Source of the DNA: Shewanella litoralis
GTDB lineage: Bacteria > Pseudomonadota > Gammaproteobacteria > Enterobacterales > Shewanellaceae
DNA: 64,000 nt
Assembly (NCBI RefSeq): GCF_009828585.1
Contig: NZ_WSRZ01000009.1
Location: 62,001 to 126,000, forward strand
Direction of reading: 5' to 3'
The translations under genes and the position numbers were made by a program. Within the stretch, counting starts at the first letter, position 1, and every line of letters starts with the position of its first letter. This document shows, in pieces, positions 1-10,381 of the stretch. The notes under the pieces are model-generated. The model worked only from the letters and a program-made list of their open reading frames with translations. It was not told where the DNA came from and did no database searches.

Positions 1-1
1 T

Positions 2-1045
2 GCGCAAACCACTAACAGTAATACGGTGGCTCAATCCGTAACCGAGGTCGGCGTATTTAAATTTACTGCTAACCCACCAAGCACGTATTTAGGTTCGAGT
101 TTTTACGATATTCCGCTGGCAGCATCAGCTAATATTGGTCGATTTGTACCAGACCGGTTTGCCGTTACCGGCTCAAGTGTGTTACCAAGTTGTGGCAGCT
201 TTACCTATATGGACCAGCCTTTTGGCTTAACCCTTACCTTAAGTGCATACAATACTGGCTCTTATATCACCCAGAATTATCAGGGGGCTTTTGCCAAAGC
301 CAGTGCCAGTTTAGTTGGAGAGAACCTTAATGATGGCGTTGATTTAAGCAGCCGCTTAAGTACTTTACCAATCGATGCCAGTTCGTGGAGTTTTGGTGAG
401 GCGAGTGTTGGTATTACGTATCAAGCAAATCTTAGCCGTATCATTGCGCCAGGTGTCGACGGACCCTTTAGCCAATTAGATATAGGTGTTCAGGTTGCTG
501 ATAATGATGGCAGTGTGTCATTTGTCGCATCACCTGATATGCGTGCAGATAGCAGTGATATTTGCACAAACAGTAATGATTGCAATGCAAAACAGATATC
601 AACCCAAGATTTTCGTCACGGGCGAGTGGTGATGGACAATACCTTTGGCCCAGAAACCGAAATATTGCGCATGTCAACGTATGCACAATATTGGAATGGA
701 GCAGGATGGATAACCAATACCAGCGACAGTTGTAGCCAGGTCATCGATCCACTTGATGGTTCTGAAATTTATGCACCTTTATTAACAGCTGGGCAAGCAG
801 TAACACGCAGTGATGCGGGCAGTTTTGTGAATAATGGCCAACTCACTTTATTATGGCAAAACACAGGTTCTGATGCATATCGGGGTCAAGTGACAGCACC
901 ACTACAAGTCAACAATTGGCTCAAATGGTATTGGAATTGGGACGAAGCCAGTCCGACAGTACTTGATGACCCAAGAGCAAGTGCTTTCTTTGGTCGCTAC
1001 CGAGGCCATGATCGGATCATTTATTGGCGCGAGGTCGGGCAATAA
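2..1045 (+). CDS. mshQ: MSHA biogenesis protein MshQ, C-terminal part (5' end outside window)
   Basis: The reading frame is open from the left edge, so this is the 3' end of a longer gene; the GTG at 26 is just an internal codon. The visible 347 or so residues are a Ser/Thr/Asn/Gly-rich, secreted-looking beta protein with few charged residues and paired cysteines (for example in the DSSDICTNSNDCN stretch), ending in an aromatic WLKWYWNWDEASP segment. This matches my memory of the DUF6701-type C-terminus of MshQ, the last gene of the mannose-sensitive haemagglutinin type IV pilus cluster. Lying directly upstream of mreB is the usual Shewanella/Vibrio position for it. MshQ is thought to be exported and to act in pilus assembly or adhesion. 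The family call rests on context plus composition, so moderately sure. Confidence 0.75.
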   Translation, partial: AQTTNSNTVAQSVTEVGVFKFTANPPSTYLGSSFYDIPLAASANIGRFVPDRFAVTGSSVLPSCGSFTYMDQPFGLTLTLSAYNTGSYITQNYQGAFAKASASLVGENLNDGVDLSSRLSTLPIDASSWSFGEASVGITYQANLSRIIAPGVDGPFSQLDIGVQVADNDGSVSFVASPDMRADSSDICTNSNDCNAKQISTQDFRHGRVVMDNTFGPETEILRMSTYAQYWNGAGWITNTSDSCSQVIDPLDGSEIYAPLLTAGQAVTRSDAGSFVNNGQLTLLWQNTGSDAYRGQVTAPLQVNNWLKWYWNWDEASPTVLDDPRASAFFGRYRGHDRIIYWREVGQ

Positions 1046-1100
1046 TCGGCATAAAAAAGCATCGCTTTTACGCTTTTTAGGATTAAATTTGCTCGATTGA

Positions 1101-1132
1101 CGTTTTTTTACAAGCTTTTGTAAAAAAAAACG
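1101..1132. terminator. A/T-rich hairpin between mshQ and mreB
   Basis: An inverted repeat (ACAA and its complement around a GCTT loop, flanked by a T7 run on the left and an A9 run on the right, bounded by CG on each side) lies 56 bases after the mshQ stop. The T run is part of the stem, so it reads as a weak bidirectional terminator or attenuator separating the msh operon from mreB. Confidence 0.4.
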
Positions 1133-1144
1133 CCAGATTAGCAA

Positions 1145-1171
1145 TTGTTAACCTGTTCGGTCTTGTAGAAT
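1145..1171 (+). promoter_or_regulatory. candidate mreB promoter
   Basis: A TTGTTA hexamer (1145-1150) and TAGAAT (1166-1171) lie downstream of the hairpin and about 70 bases before the mreB ATG. The 15-base spacer is shorter than ideal, so this is only a candidate. Confidence 0.3.
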
Positions 1172-1235
1172 AGGGGTGTCATTGATAAAGTTAGCTGATT
1201 TTTCTTTCTTCTGACTCCACAGAATACAGGCCTGA

Positions 1236-2288
<1,053 letters not shown>

Positions 2289-2349
2289 TGATTAACTGCA
2301 AAGTGGCTTTGTTAACCGCAATGTGTGCTAGCAAAGCCGCGCACAATTT

Positions 2350-3498
2350 ATGAAACCAATTTTCGTTCGTGGCGTTTCAAATCAATTTAGACTGACACTG
2401 GCAATTATATTGTCGGTGGCTTTGCTTGTTGCTAACCATCGTCTTGATCCCATCCGCCAATCATTATCCTCCTTGTTAAGCCCATTACAATATTTAGCCA
2501 ATGTTCCCGGTGTGATGCTTGATTGGTCTGCTGAAGCCTTTGCCACACGCAATATGCTTGAGTTGCAAAATAAAGAATTGTTACGCCAACAATTGGTGAT
2601 GTCTGAGCGTTTACAGCGTTTTGAGCATGTTCGTCAAGAAAATGAACGCTTGCGTGCGCTGCTCGGTTCTCCTGTTCACATGGATTCACGCAAAGTGGTT
2701 GCCGAAGTGATGGAAGTGGCCAGCGATCCATTTCGTCAGTTTGTGGTGCTCAATCATGGTTCGCAAACTGGGGTTTATGTTGGTCAACCTGTGGTTGATG
2801 CTCAGGGCGTTGTGGGGCAGGTTATTGAGGTCAGTGAATTTACTAGCCGCGTGTTAATGGTGTCAGATACGACTCACGGTATTCCGGTTCGTGTTACCCG
2901 AAATGACGTGCGGGCGATTGCTAATGGTACGGGTGATATTGATCAAATTGAGCTGCGCCATGTGGCTAAAAGTACTGATATTATTGCCGGTGATTTATTA
3001 GTGACCTCTGGTTTAGGTAATCGATTTCCTGAAGGCTACCCTGTGGCAAGAGTCATTAGTGTCTCTCGTGACGATGGCCAAAGCTATGCAGTAATTAATG
3101 CCCAGCCGTTAGCCGCATTAGACCGTATTCGTTATGTGTTATTGATTTGGCCTGATGAGACTAAACCTTTTACTTTACCGGCCGATTTGGTTGGCGTTGT
3201 CGCCACCGATCCTGCCAATGCGGCGCAAAATACAGTACCGGCTAATAGTGTGCCAGCTACTGGCGAGCAACCGCCTGGGCAAGCCGCTACAGCAACACCA
3301 ACAATAATGTCACCAACGCCAACCATTGGAACGGAGCCGGCTGTAAATAATACCGCGCCTAGTTCAGCGTCTAATACCGTGACAGCACCGATTACAAACC
3401 AGCCAGCGCTAAACCCAGCAGTCAATAATACAACGACCCAACCTGCAACGACGACATCGTCAACGCCGATATCTAACACCAATGAGGTTAACCAATGA
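2350..3498 (+). CDS. mreC: rod shape-determining protein MreC
   Basis: MreC is a bitopic inner-membrane protein whose periplasmic part links MreB/MreD to the PBP2-RodA synthase. A short cytoplasmic N-terminus is followed by one membrane helix (about residues 13-30), a coiled-coil region (about 65-110, with many Glu, Arg and Gln) and the beta-rich MreC domain (about 115-270, with HGSQTGVYVGQPVVD and VTSGLGNRFPEGYPVARV). After about residue 275 comes a roughly 100-residue tail of almost only Thr, Pro, Ala, Asn and Ser, probably disordered and periplasmic. It overlaps mreD by four bases (ATGA), so the two are translationally coupled. Confidence 0.96.
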   Translation: MKPIFVRGVSNQFRLTLAIILSVALLVANHRLDPIRQSLSSLLSPLQYLANVPGVMLDWSAEAFATRNMLELQNKELLRQQLVMSERLQRFEHVRQENERLRALLGSPVHMDSRKVVAEVMEVASDPFRQFVVLNHGSQTGVYVGQPVVDAQGVVGQVIEVSEFTSRVLMVSDTTHGIPVRVTRNDVRAIANGTGDIDQIELRHVAKSTDIIAGDLLVTSGLGNRFPEGYPVARVISVSRDDGQSYAVINAQPLAALDRIRYVLLIWPDETKPFTLPADLVGVVATDPANAAQNTVPANSVPATGEQPPGQAATATPTIMSPTPTIGTEPAVNNTAPSSASNTVTAPITNQPALNPAVNNTTTQPATTTSSTPISNTNEVNQ

Positions 3499-3986
3499 GT
3501 GCGCATATCACCAGCGGCCGCTTAGTGGTGTGGCTGACCCTATTTATTGGAATGATGTTTCAAATCATGCCATTACCGAGCATGGTAGAAGATTGGCGAC
3601 CAGATTGGTTGTTAATGGTCATGGCGTATTGGGCGATGGCATTACCACATCGATACAGTATTCTCACCGCATGGATACTTGGGGTGATGCTCGATGTATT
3701 GTTGGGCGCGACGTTAGGTATTCGTTCATTAGCATTATCACTGGTGATTTATATTGTCGTATTATTATGTCAACGCTTACGTAATTATCCGCGTTGGCAA
3801 CAGTCGCTCGTTATCGCCAGTTTGATTTGTATTTATCATGCATTGATATTCTGGGTTGAATTTGTGGTAGTAGGAGCAACTCCGTTTGATTTATCTATGT
3901 TTTTACCCGCAGTATCCAGTTTGTTTATTTGGTGGTGGGTATTCTGGGTTTTACGCAATATACGTCGTCGATATAAAGTGCGCTAA
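3495..3986 (+). CDS. mreD: rod shape-determining protein MreD
   Basis: A 163-residue, very hydrophobic protein with five or so predicted membrane helices, the normal size and character of MreD, an integral part of the elongasome. Recognisable stretches are VEDWRPDWLLMVMAYWAMAL near residue 30 and GVMLDVLLGATLGIRSLAL near 65, both typical of the family. The ATG sits inside the mreC stop (ATGA overlap), which fixes the start. maf follows 43 bases later. Confidence 0.95.
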   Translation: MSAHITSGRLVVWLTLFIGMMFQIMPLPSMVEDWRPDWLLMVMAYWAMALPHRYSILTAWILGVMLDVLLGATLGIRSLALSLVIYIVVLLCQRLRNYPRWQQSLVIASLICIYHALIFWVEFVVVGATPFDLSMFLPAVSSLFIWWWVFWVLRNIRRRYKVR

Positions 3987-4029
3987 GCAGAGTGTTTCTG
4001 TGTTAATGGCATAAAAAGAGTAAATAAAC

Positions 4030-4617
4030 ATGACTTGGGTTTTGGCTTCAACTTCACCAAGAAGAAAAGAATTACTGGCGCAAGCGGGTTTTAGTTTTAC
4101 CGCATTTAGCTTTGAGCTTGTGGCACCTGATATAGATGAAACCCCAAAAGCCAACGAGTTAGCGGCGGATTATGTTTGCCGCTTAGCGATAGAGAAAGCC
4201 CAGGCGGGGCTGATATTAAGTGCACAGTTTAACCAGCCAAAGGTGCTAGGTTCAGACACGATTGTGGTGCTTAATGGAGCCATATTAGGTAAGCCTGTCG
4301 ATGCAGAAGATGCCAAACGCATGTTATCCATGCTATCTGGTAATACCCATGAAGTCATGACCGCTGTAGCGTTAACCGATGGCAAGCACACCTTAACTCG
4401 CCTTTGTCGCACTCAAGTCAGCTTTTGCGAATTATCTGTAGCTGACATTGATGCTTATGTGGCATCAGGTGAACCGATGGACAAAGCCGGTGCATACGGC
4501 ATTCAAGCATTGGGCGGCTGTTTTGTTAAGTCGATTAGTGGCAGTTATTCTGCCGTAGTTGGTTTGCCGTTAGTTGAAACGCGAGAATTATTAGCCTGCA
4601 TGATGCAGCAAATTTAA
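4030..4617 (+). CDS. maf: Maf-family nucleoside triphosphate pyrophosphatase (dTTP/UTP type)
   Basis: Maf proteins hydrolyse non-canonical or excess nucleoside triphosphates to the monophosphate plus pyrophosphate in the cytoplasm. Family motifs are visible: the N-terminal [10 protein letters not shown] with its substrate-binding Ser/Arg, LGSDTIVVL with the catalytic Asp near residue 76, and [11 protein letters not shown] near 155. The length of 195 residues is standard. Position after mreD and before rng matches E. coli yhdE, whose product prefers dTTP and UTP; that substrate assignment is by orthology only. Confidence 0.95.
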   Translation: MTWVLASTSPRRKELLAQAGFSFTAFSFELVAPDIDETPKANELAADYVCRLAIEKAQAGLILSAQFNQPKVLGSDTIVVLNGAILGKPVDAEDAKRMLSMLSGNTHEVMTAVALTDGKHTLTRLCRTQVSFCELSVADIDAYVASGEPMDKAGAYGIQALGGCFVKSISGSYSAVVGLPLVETRELLACMMQQI

Positions 4618-4700
4618 CCTTTTGCTTTAATCGGTCTTCATACGGTGGTGCAACTGCTGTCAATATTACGATTGGAGCATGACCTCAATACTGGTGGCCT

Positions 4701-6191
4701 ATGAACATAAAAGCACAGCGTAAAAAAGGCACAGAACTTCTTATCAATGTTACGCCAACCGAAGCGCGTGTTGCGTTAGTTGAGCATGGTGTGTTGCAAG
4801 AAGTCCACATTGAGCGCCGCATGAAGCGTGGCTTAGTAGGAAATATTTACAAAGGTAAAATTAGCCGCGTGCTGCCAGGCATGCAAGCTGCCTTTGTGGA
4901 TATTGGTTTAGATAAAGCTGCTTTTTTGCATGCCTCCGATATTGTTCCCCATACCGAGTGTGTTGCCGATGTTGAAAAAGGCAACTTTGTCGTACGCGAC
5001 ATTGCCGAGCTGGTGCGCCAGGGCCAGGATATTATGGTGCAAGTGGTTAAAGACCCGCTAGGCACCAAAGGCGCTCGCCTCACTACCGACATCACCTTAC
5101 CGTCGCGCTATTTAGTGTTTATGCCGGGCTCGAGCCATGTTGGTGTGTCACAGCGTATTGAGCTTGAAGAAGAGCGTCAACGTCTTAAAAATATCACGTT
5201 ACCTTACGTTGATGATGACGGCGGGTTTATTATCCGTACCGCCGCAGAAAATATTGGTGAAGACGAGCTGGCACAAGATGCGGCATTTTTACGTCGAGTG
5301 TGGGCTAAAGTTAGCGAGCGTCGTAAACGCAAAGGTGCCACATTACTTTATCAAGACCTGGCATTACCAGTGCGTATTATTCGCGACTTTGTTGGCACGG
5401 AGCTTGACCATATTCAAGTAGATTCGCGCCGCACTTATGCCGAATTGCAGCAATTCGCTCAAGAGTTTATGCCAGAAATTGCCGACAAAATTGAGCACTA
5501 TGCAGGCCCCGCGCCGATTTTTGAATTGTATGATGTTGAAAATGAAGTGCAGCGTGCTCTTGGCCGTAAAGTAGAGCTTAAATCGGGTGGTTATTTAATT
5601 ATTGACCAAACCGAAGCCATGACCACGGTCGACATCAACACGGGCGCATTTGTTGGCCATCGTAATTTAGAAGAAACCATTTTTAATACCAATTTAGAAG
5701 CAACACAAGCCATTGCTCGGCAGCTGCGGTTACGTAATTTGGGCGGCATTATCATTATCGACTTTATCGATATGCTCAATAAAGAACACCAAGCCAGGGT
5801 ACTCGAAAGCTTAAACGCAGCACTTGCCCTTGATCGGGTTAAAACCAGTGTGAGTGGTTTTTCTGGTTTAGGCTTAGTTGAAATGACTCGTAAACGTACC
5901 CGCGAAAGTCTTGAGCATGTGGTGTGCGGCGAATGTCCATCGTGTCAGGGCACGGGCACCATGAAAACCATTGAAACGGTGTCTTACGAAATTTTCCGCG
6001 AAATTATCCGCTTAAATCGAGCCTATAAAGCCGATGAGTTTCTATTGTATTGCTCGCCTGCGGTTTACATGAGTTTTAGCGGTGAAGAGTCGCATTTATT
6101 AGCCGAACTTGAAGTTTACATCGGTAAACGCATCCGCCTGCAAAACGAGCCTTTATACATTCAAAGCAAATATGATGTGGTGATGATGTAG
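4701..6191 (+). CDS. rng: ribonuclease G
   Basis: RNase G is a 5'-end-dependent endoribonuclease that matures the 16S rRNA 5' end and decays some mRNAs. The 496 residues comprise an S1-like domain (GNIYKGKISRVLPGMQAAF near residue 47), a 5' sensor region and the DNase-I-like catalytic core. D311 in TVDINTG and D354 in IIIIDFIDM fit the two metal-binding aspartates of RNase E (D303 and D346; same spacing of 43). The zinc-link cysteines are C412 and C415 in CPSCQGTG. There is no long RNase E-type C-terminal scaffold, which separates it from rne. The first nine or so residues are longer than in E. coli. The stop overlaps the yhdP GTG by one base. Confidence 0.96.
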   Translation: MNIKAQRKKGTELLINVTPTEARVALVEHGVLQEVHIERRMKRGLVGNIYKGKISRVLPGMQAAFVDIGLDKAAFLHASDIVPHTECVADVEKGNFVVRDIAELVRQGQDIMVQVVKDPLGTKGARLTTDITLPSRYLVFMPGSSHVGVSQRIELEEERQRLKNITLPYVDDDGGFIIRTAAENIGEDELAQDAAFLRRVWAKVSERRKRKGATLLYQDLALPVRIIRDFVGTELDHIQVDSRRTYAELQQFAQEFMPEIADKIEHYAGPAPIFELYDVENEVQRALGRKVELKSGGYLIIDQTEAMTTVDINTGAFVGHRNLEETIFNTNLEATQAIARQLRLRNLGGIIIIDFIDMLNKEHQARVLESLNAALALDRVKTSVSGFSGLGLVEMTRKRTRESLEHVVCGECPSCQGTGTMKTIETVSYEIFREIIRLNRAYKADEFLLYCSPAVYMSFSGEESHLLAELEVYIGKRIRLQNEPLYIQSKYDVVMM

Positions 6192-9100
6192 TGTCAACAA
6201 CCCGTGTAGCGACTATCAACAGGATCTGTTGGCAAATATTGGCGATTACGCTGGTGCTTTTTGCACTGGCAGTTAGCCTTATTCGCGGGTTGCTGCCCCA
6301 TGTACCTGAAGTGCGCACCGAGCTGGTGAACTACCTTTACAGTGAATATAAACTGCAGGTAGAGGTTGAAACCTTAAGTGCCGAATGGCAAGCTTTTGGC
6401 CCCGCGCTGAGCATTAAAAATCTCACTTTACCACCGCAAGAATCATTGCCCATAACGGTTATCAGTCAAAACGTACACATTAAGATCGACTTTTGGCAAT
6501 CGCTATTTACCCTCAGTCCCCAAGTCGAAACCGTGGTATTTGACGGTGTAAGTGTGGCGTTAAATTTGGACCAACTGTCAGCCAACGACGAACTCGATAG
6601 CAATCAACCCCAAGCAAACATAGATTGGCTTTATCACTTGTTATTGGAGCAGTTAGCGCATTTTTCGATAACCGATGCGTCATTACAATTAATCAGCAGT
6701 GAGCATGACTATCGACCGATTTTTATCGATAACCTTGAATGGCAGAACAGCCAAAATCGCCATCGCGCACAAGGGTTAATCCATGTTGATCAACTTGAAT
6801 CAAATAATGAACAGCTGACCTTACGAATTGATCTTAGTGGTGATGGTTATCAGCCAGAGTCAGTTACTGGGCAATTATATGTGTCTGCAGAGTCACTTGA
6901 TTTGGGCGAATGGGCATCTCGTCAACATAATACTCAGCAAGCTACCGACAAAATTGAGTTTCAAGGTGTCATCAATTTAGATGCCTGGATGACGTTTGCA
7001 AATCGTAAACTTCGTGATGGTGTATTGGTGTTTAAGCCAAGTTGGTTGCAATGGCAAGATAATGATAGCGTGCAAAAATTTGCCATTGATTCTGGAGTAT
7101 TACAATGGACACCCGAGCAAGGCGGCTGGAAAATACACAGTGACAATTTAGCATTGTCGACGAACGAGCAAGCCTGGCCGCAATTAACATTGGCTTTGGG
7201 CGCACAAAAAGGGCAGTTTTTTGGTTATATTAATCAAATTATGCCAGCATTATTAACGCCCTTACTGCCATTAATCCCTAATTTAGGTCTCGAGCAAGTC
7301 AACAGCTGGCAACAGCTTAATCCTCAGGGCACCATAGGCCCGATTCGGTTATACAAACATGCACAACAATCACTCATCGCCACCGCTGATATTGAGCAAT
7401 TACAATGGCAGCCATTTGGTGTTATTCCAGGGTTAAACCCCATTGATTTACAGTTAACGTGGGCTGATAACCAACTTGATTTTTCTCTACCCCAGCAAGC
7501 TTACCAATTTGATTTTGGTGACAGTTTTAGCCAACCATTAGCATTGCGAGGCGAGTCTATTAAGGGGCGCCTAGATCTTGCTAAGCAACGACTGACGATG
7601 GCTAATATTAGTTTAAGCAATGCTGACATTGCATTACAGGCTGGGGTCAATCTTGATTTAAGCGACAATCAACATTTAGCCTTAGCCGCTAATATGAGTA
7701 TTTTTGATGTTGCCCATGCGGGGCGATATTTTCCGTTAATGGCCATGAGTCCCCAGTTAGTTGATTACCTCAACGGTGGCTTGCAAGCAGGTAAAATTGA
7801 ACACGCTCAAGTGGTGTGGCATGGTGAATTGCGCGGCTATCCATATCAAGATAGTAGTGGGGTGTTTCAAGCGGGCTTTACCTTACAAGATGGTCGATAT
7901 CAATTTCAGCCCGATTGGCCAGCTGTAACCGATTTAACCTTGTCGGCATTATTCGAAAACGCCTTAATGGACCTGCATATTGAAAAAGGGATGCTAGGTA
8001 ACGTTGTTGTTGATGGTGCCAGAGTATCTATCCCGCAGTTGGGTAAAGAATCATTATTAAAAGTTGAGGCCGATATCAGCGCAGACGGCCAGGCCGCGAC
8101 TCAAGTTATCAATCAATCACCACTAAAAGACTCAGTGGGTACCACGTTAAATGTCGTACAGATAAAACAACCTATTGGCATCAATTTAGACCTAGCAATT
8201 CCGCTATATCACGGTGGCCAACAATTGATAAAAGGTCAGGTTAATTTAAACAATAATCCGGTGTTTATTGCCAGCCCTGGCCTAGACTTACAACAAGTTA
8301 CTGGCCAGGTGAGCTTTGTTAATCAATTTATCGAAGCTAAAAATATCAAGGCGCAATTGTTTAAACAGCCCCTAAATTTTAACGTCACTACGAGTAAACA
8401 AAACGATAATCTTGCGTTAAATATCGACATGGATGGCCGCTGGAATTTGGATACATTATCAAGCCAGCTGCAGAACCCTATGACAGGTTTATACCGTGGT
8501 GAGCTTGATTGGCAGGGGGCAATGACGATGGTTTTTGACCCAAGTGGGTACAGTTTACAAATGTCGCTCAGTTCTGATTTACTCGGCACTGAACTTGATT
8601 TACCCACGCCTTATGCAAAGTCTGTTTTGGAGCCAAAATTACTGCGCGCGGACTTAGTCGGTGACAATAAACAGTCTTCACTAAGCATTAAACTCGGTAA
8701 CGATGTTGAGTTTTGGGGCGGGTTTAACGCCGAATATGGCGATAACCTGGTTTTTTACGATGTCATGGTAGGGCGGCATTTTAAATTAGGCGATAAACTC
8801 AGAAAACAATATGGTCACTTGCATCTCGATTTACCAAAGGTTGAGTTAGCACAATGGTTACCACTGATTAAACGCTTTAGTGCAGCCGCTGAACCACAAG
8901 TTATTGCATCATCAGTACGAGACCGAATTTTAACTGATACCGAATTGCAAACCACAAACAATACCGCCTTAGCCACCGCTAACCAAGCCTCTGCTCCTGC
9001 CGTGTTTCCACCATTAGTTGGGATCCATGCCAACGTTGCCCAACTCAATGTCCTTGGTCAGTCGTTTGATCAATTGCAATTTGATGCAGAGCCGACAGAA

Positions 9101-10381
9101 TATGTATGGCGCTTTGATGCGATTTCTGAGCAATTTGATGGCAGAATCGATTTTTATTCAAACTGGCGTGAACAGGGCATTAAAGTGGCGGCAAAGAAAC
9201 TGCATCTGTCACCGACCTCACAAGTTCAATCACCGTCGTCACAAGCAGCCATAGCAAATGAATCTGTTGATGCTATTAGTAAAACAAGCATACTCGATCA
9301 AATACCCACGCTGGCCATTGATGTTGATGATTTTAGCGTTTATGACCTGTCGTTAGGGCATTTAGTACTACAAGGTTTGCCCACAGAGCAAGGTTATCAA
9401 TTCCAAACGCTGTCTTTAACTAAGCCTACGCTATCTCTGCAAGCCAATGGTTTATGGTCACTCAATGAGGGAGTCGACAGCACTGAATTTGATGTCACAC
9501 TGCGAGCAGACAACTTTGACGACTTATCGACCACATTGGGCATTAACCCTGGTCTTAAAGATGCGCCGTTAGATCTCAGCGGCCAGGTGTCATGGCAAGC
9601 CGCGCCTTATCATTTTTCGCTCGACACCTTAAATGGCCAAATTAAGTTTGACCTAGGTAAGGGCCATTTATCAGAAATCAGTGACAAAGGTGCCAGGGTA
9701 TTTTCGTTATTTAGCTTAGATTCATTATTGCGTAAATTGTCGTTAGATTTTTCAGACGTGTTTGGTCAAGGGCTGTATTTTAATACTTTTGCAGGTAATT
9801 TAACCATTGACCACGGCGTGGTAAAAACCACCGACACCGAAATGGATGCTATTGCCGGCAACATGAAGGTGAGGGGGTATACTGACTTAACCACTCAAAG
9901 CCTTAATTACGATATTCGCTTTGTGCCACAGTTGGCTTCAAGTGTGCCTACGGTGGTGTTACTGAGCACCAGTGCATGGACTTTAGGATTAGGTGCATTT
10001 GCATTAACCAAAGTGTTAGAACCCGTAATAGAAGTGATTTCAGAAATTCGCTTTCGGGTCACTGGCACCATGGATAATCCGCAACTTGAAGAGCTAGAGC
10101 GTAAGAGTAAAGAGATTGAAATTCCAAAGGCTATATTGCCGCAGCCAGATGAAAGCGGTATTGATGGCGCTGAGAATATGCCAGCTAAAATGAAGGATGC
10201 AGAGCAACACAGTCCGGCATCTGAAGCACAACCTACAGTAGAAGCGTCAACTGTTGACGCACCTACACCAATAACCAATGTCGTGACGCTACAAGGAGCG
10301 CAATATGCAAATCAGCTTATTACAATGCCAGAGCAGCCGCGACGTTCAAGCCAACCTCGCGTTTATCGACTCGCAGCTTAA
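6191..10381 (+). CDS. yhdP: YhdP, AsmA-like inner-membrane phospholipid transport protein
   Basis: A 1396-residue protein with one N-terminal membrane helix (about residues 13-32) and a very long beta-rich periplasmic part (DUF3971 and AsmA-like C-terminal regions). E. coli YhdP is an intermembrane bridge that moves phospholipids toward the outer membrane. The hydrophobic stretch near residues 1250-1280 and the ELERKSKEIEIP segment after it mark the C-terminal end of the conserved part. The last 80 or so residues are Ala/Pro/Glu-rich and look unstructured. The start is a GTG sharing its G with the rng stop. The 3' end overlaps the nitrilase gene by 77 bases in another frame. Confidence 0.93.
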   Translation: MSTTRVATINRICWQILAITLVLFALAVSLIRGLLPHVPEVRTELVNYLYSEYKLQVEVETLSAEWQAFGPALSIKNLTLPPQESLPITVISQNVHIKIDFWQSLFTLSPQVETVVFDGVSVALNLDQLSANDELDSNQPQANIDWLYHLLLEQLAHFSITDASLQLISSEHDYRPIFIDNLEWQNSQNRHRAQGLIHVDQLESNNEQLTLRIDLSGDGYQPESVTGQLYVSAESLDLGEWASRQHNTQQATDKIEFQGVINLDAWMTFANRKLRDGVLVFKPSWLQWQDNDSVQKFAIDSGVLQWTPEQGGWKIHSDNLALSTNEQAWPQLTLALGAQKGQFFGYINQIMPALLTPLLPLIPNLGLEQVNSWQQLNPQGTIGPIRLYKHAQQSLIATADIEQLQWQPFGVIPGLNPIDLQLTWADNQLDFSLPQQAYQFDFGDSFSQPLALRGESIKGRLDLAKQRLTMANISLSNADIALQAGVNLDLSDNQHLALAANMSIFDVAHAGRYFPLMAMSPQLVDYLNGGLQAGKIEHAQVVWHGELRGYPYQDSSGVFQAGFTLQDGRYQFQPDWPAVTDLTLSALFENALMDLHIEKGMLGNVVVDGARVSIPQLGKESLLKVEADISADGQAATQVINQSPLKDSVGTTLNVVQIKQPIGINLDLAIPLYHGGQQLIKGQVNLNNNPVFIASPGLDLQQVTGQVSFVNQFIEAKNIKAQLFKQPLNFNVTTSKQNDNLALNIDMDGRWNLDTLSSQLQNPMTGLYRGELDWQGAMTMVFDPSGYSLQMSLSSDLLGTELDLPTPYAKSVLEPKLLRADLVGDNKQSSLSIKLGNDVEFWGGFNAEYGDNLVFYDVMVGRHFKLGDKLRKQYGHLHLDLPKVELAQWLPLIKRFSAAAEPQVIASSVRDRILTDTELQTTNNTALATANQASAPAVFPPLVGIHANVAQLNVLGQSFDQLQFDAEPTEYVWRFDAISEQFDGRIDFYSNWREQGIKVAAKKLHLSPTSQVQSPSSQAAIANESVDAISKTSILDQIPTLAIDVDDFSVYDLSLGHLVLQGLPTEQGYQFQTLSLTKPTLSLQANGLWSLNEGVDSTEFDVTLRADNFDDLSTTLGINPGLKDAPLDLSGQVSWQAAPYHFSLDTLNGQIKFDLGKGHLSEISDKGARVFSLFSLDSLLRKLSLDFSDVFGQGLYFNTFAGNLTIDHGVVKTTDTEMDAIAGNMKVRGYTDLTTQSLNYDIRFVPQLASSVPTVVLLSTSAWTLGLGAFALTKVLEPVIEVISEIRFRVTGTMDNPQLEELERKSKEIEIPKAILPQPDESGIDGAENMPAKMKDAEQHSPASEAQPTVEASTVDAPTPITNVVTLQGAQYANQLITMPEQPRRSSQPRVYRLAA

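Noticed and set aside
3482-3784. 100-codon + frame over mreD
   Set aside because: A shadow frame across mreC/mreD; mreD has the right family sequence and the ATGA overlap.
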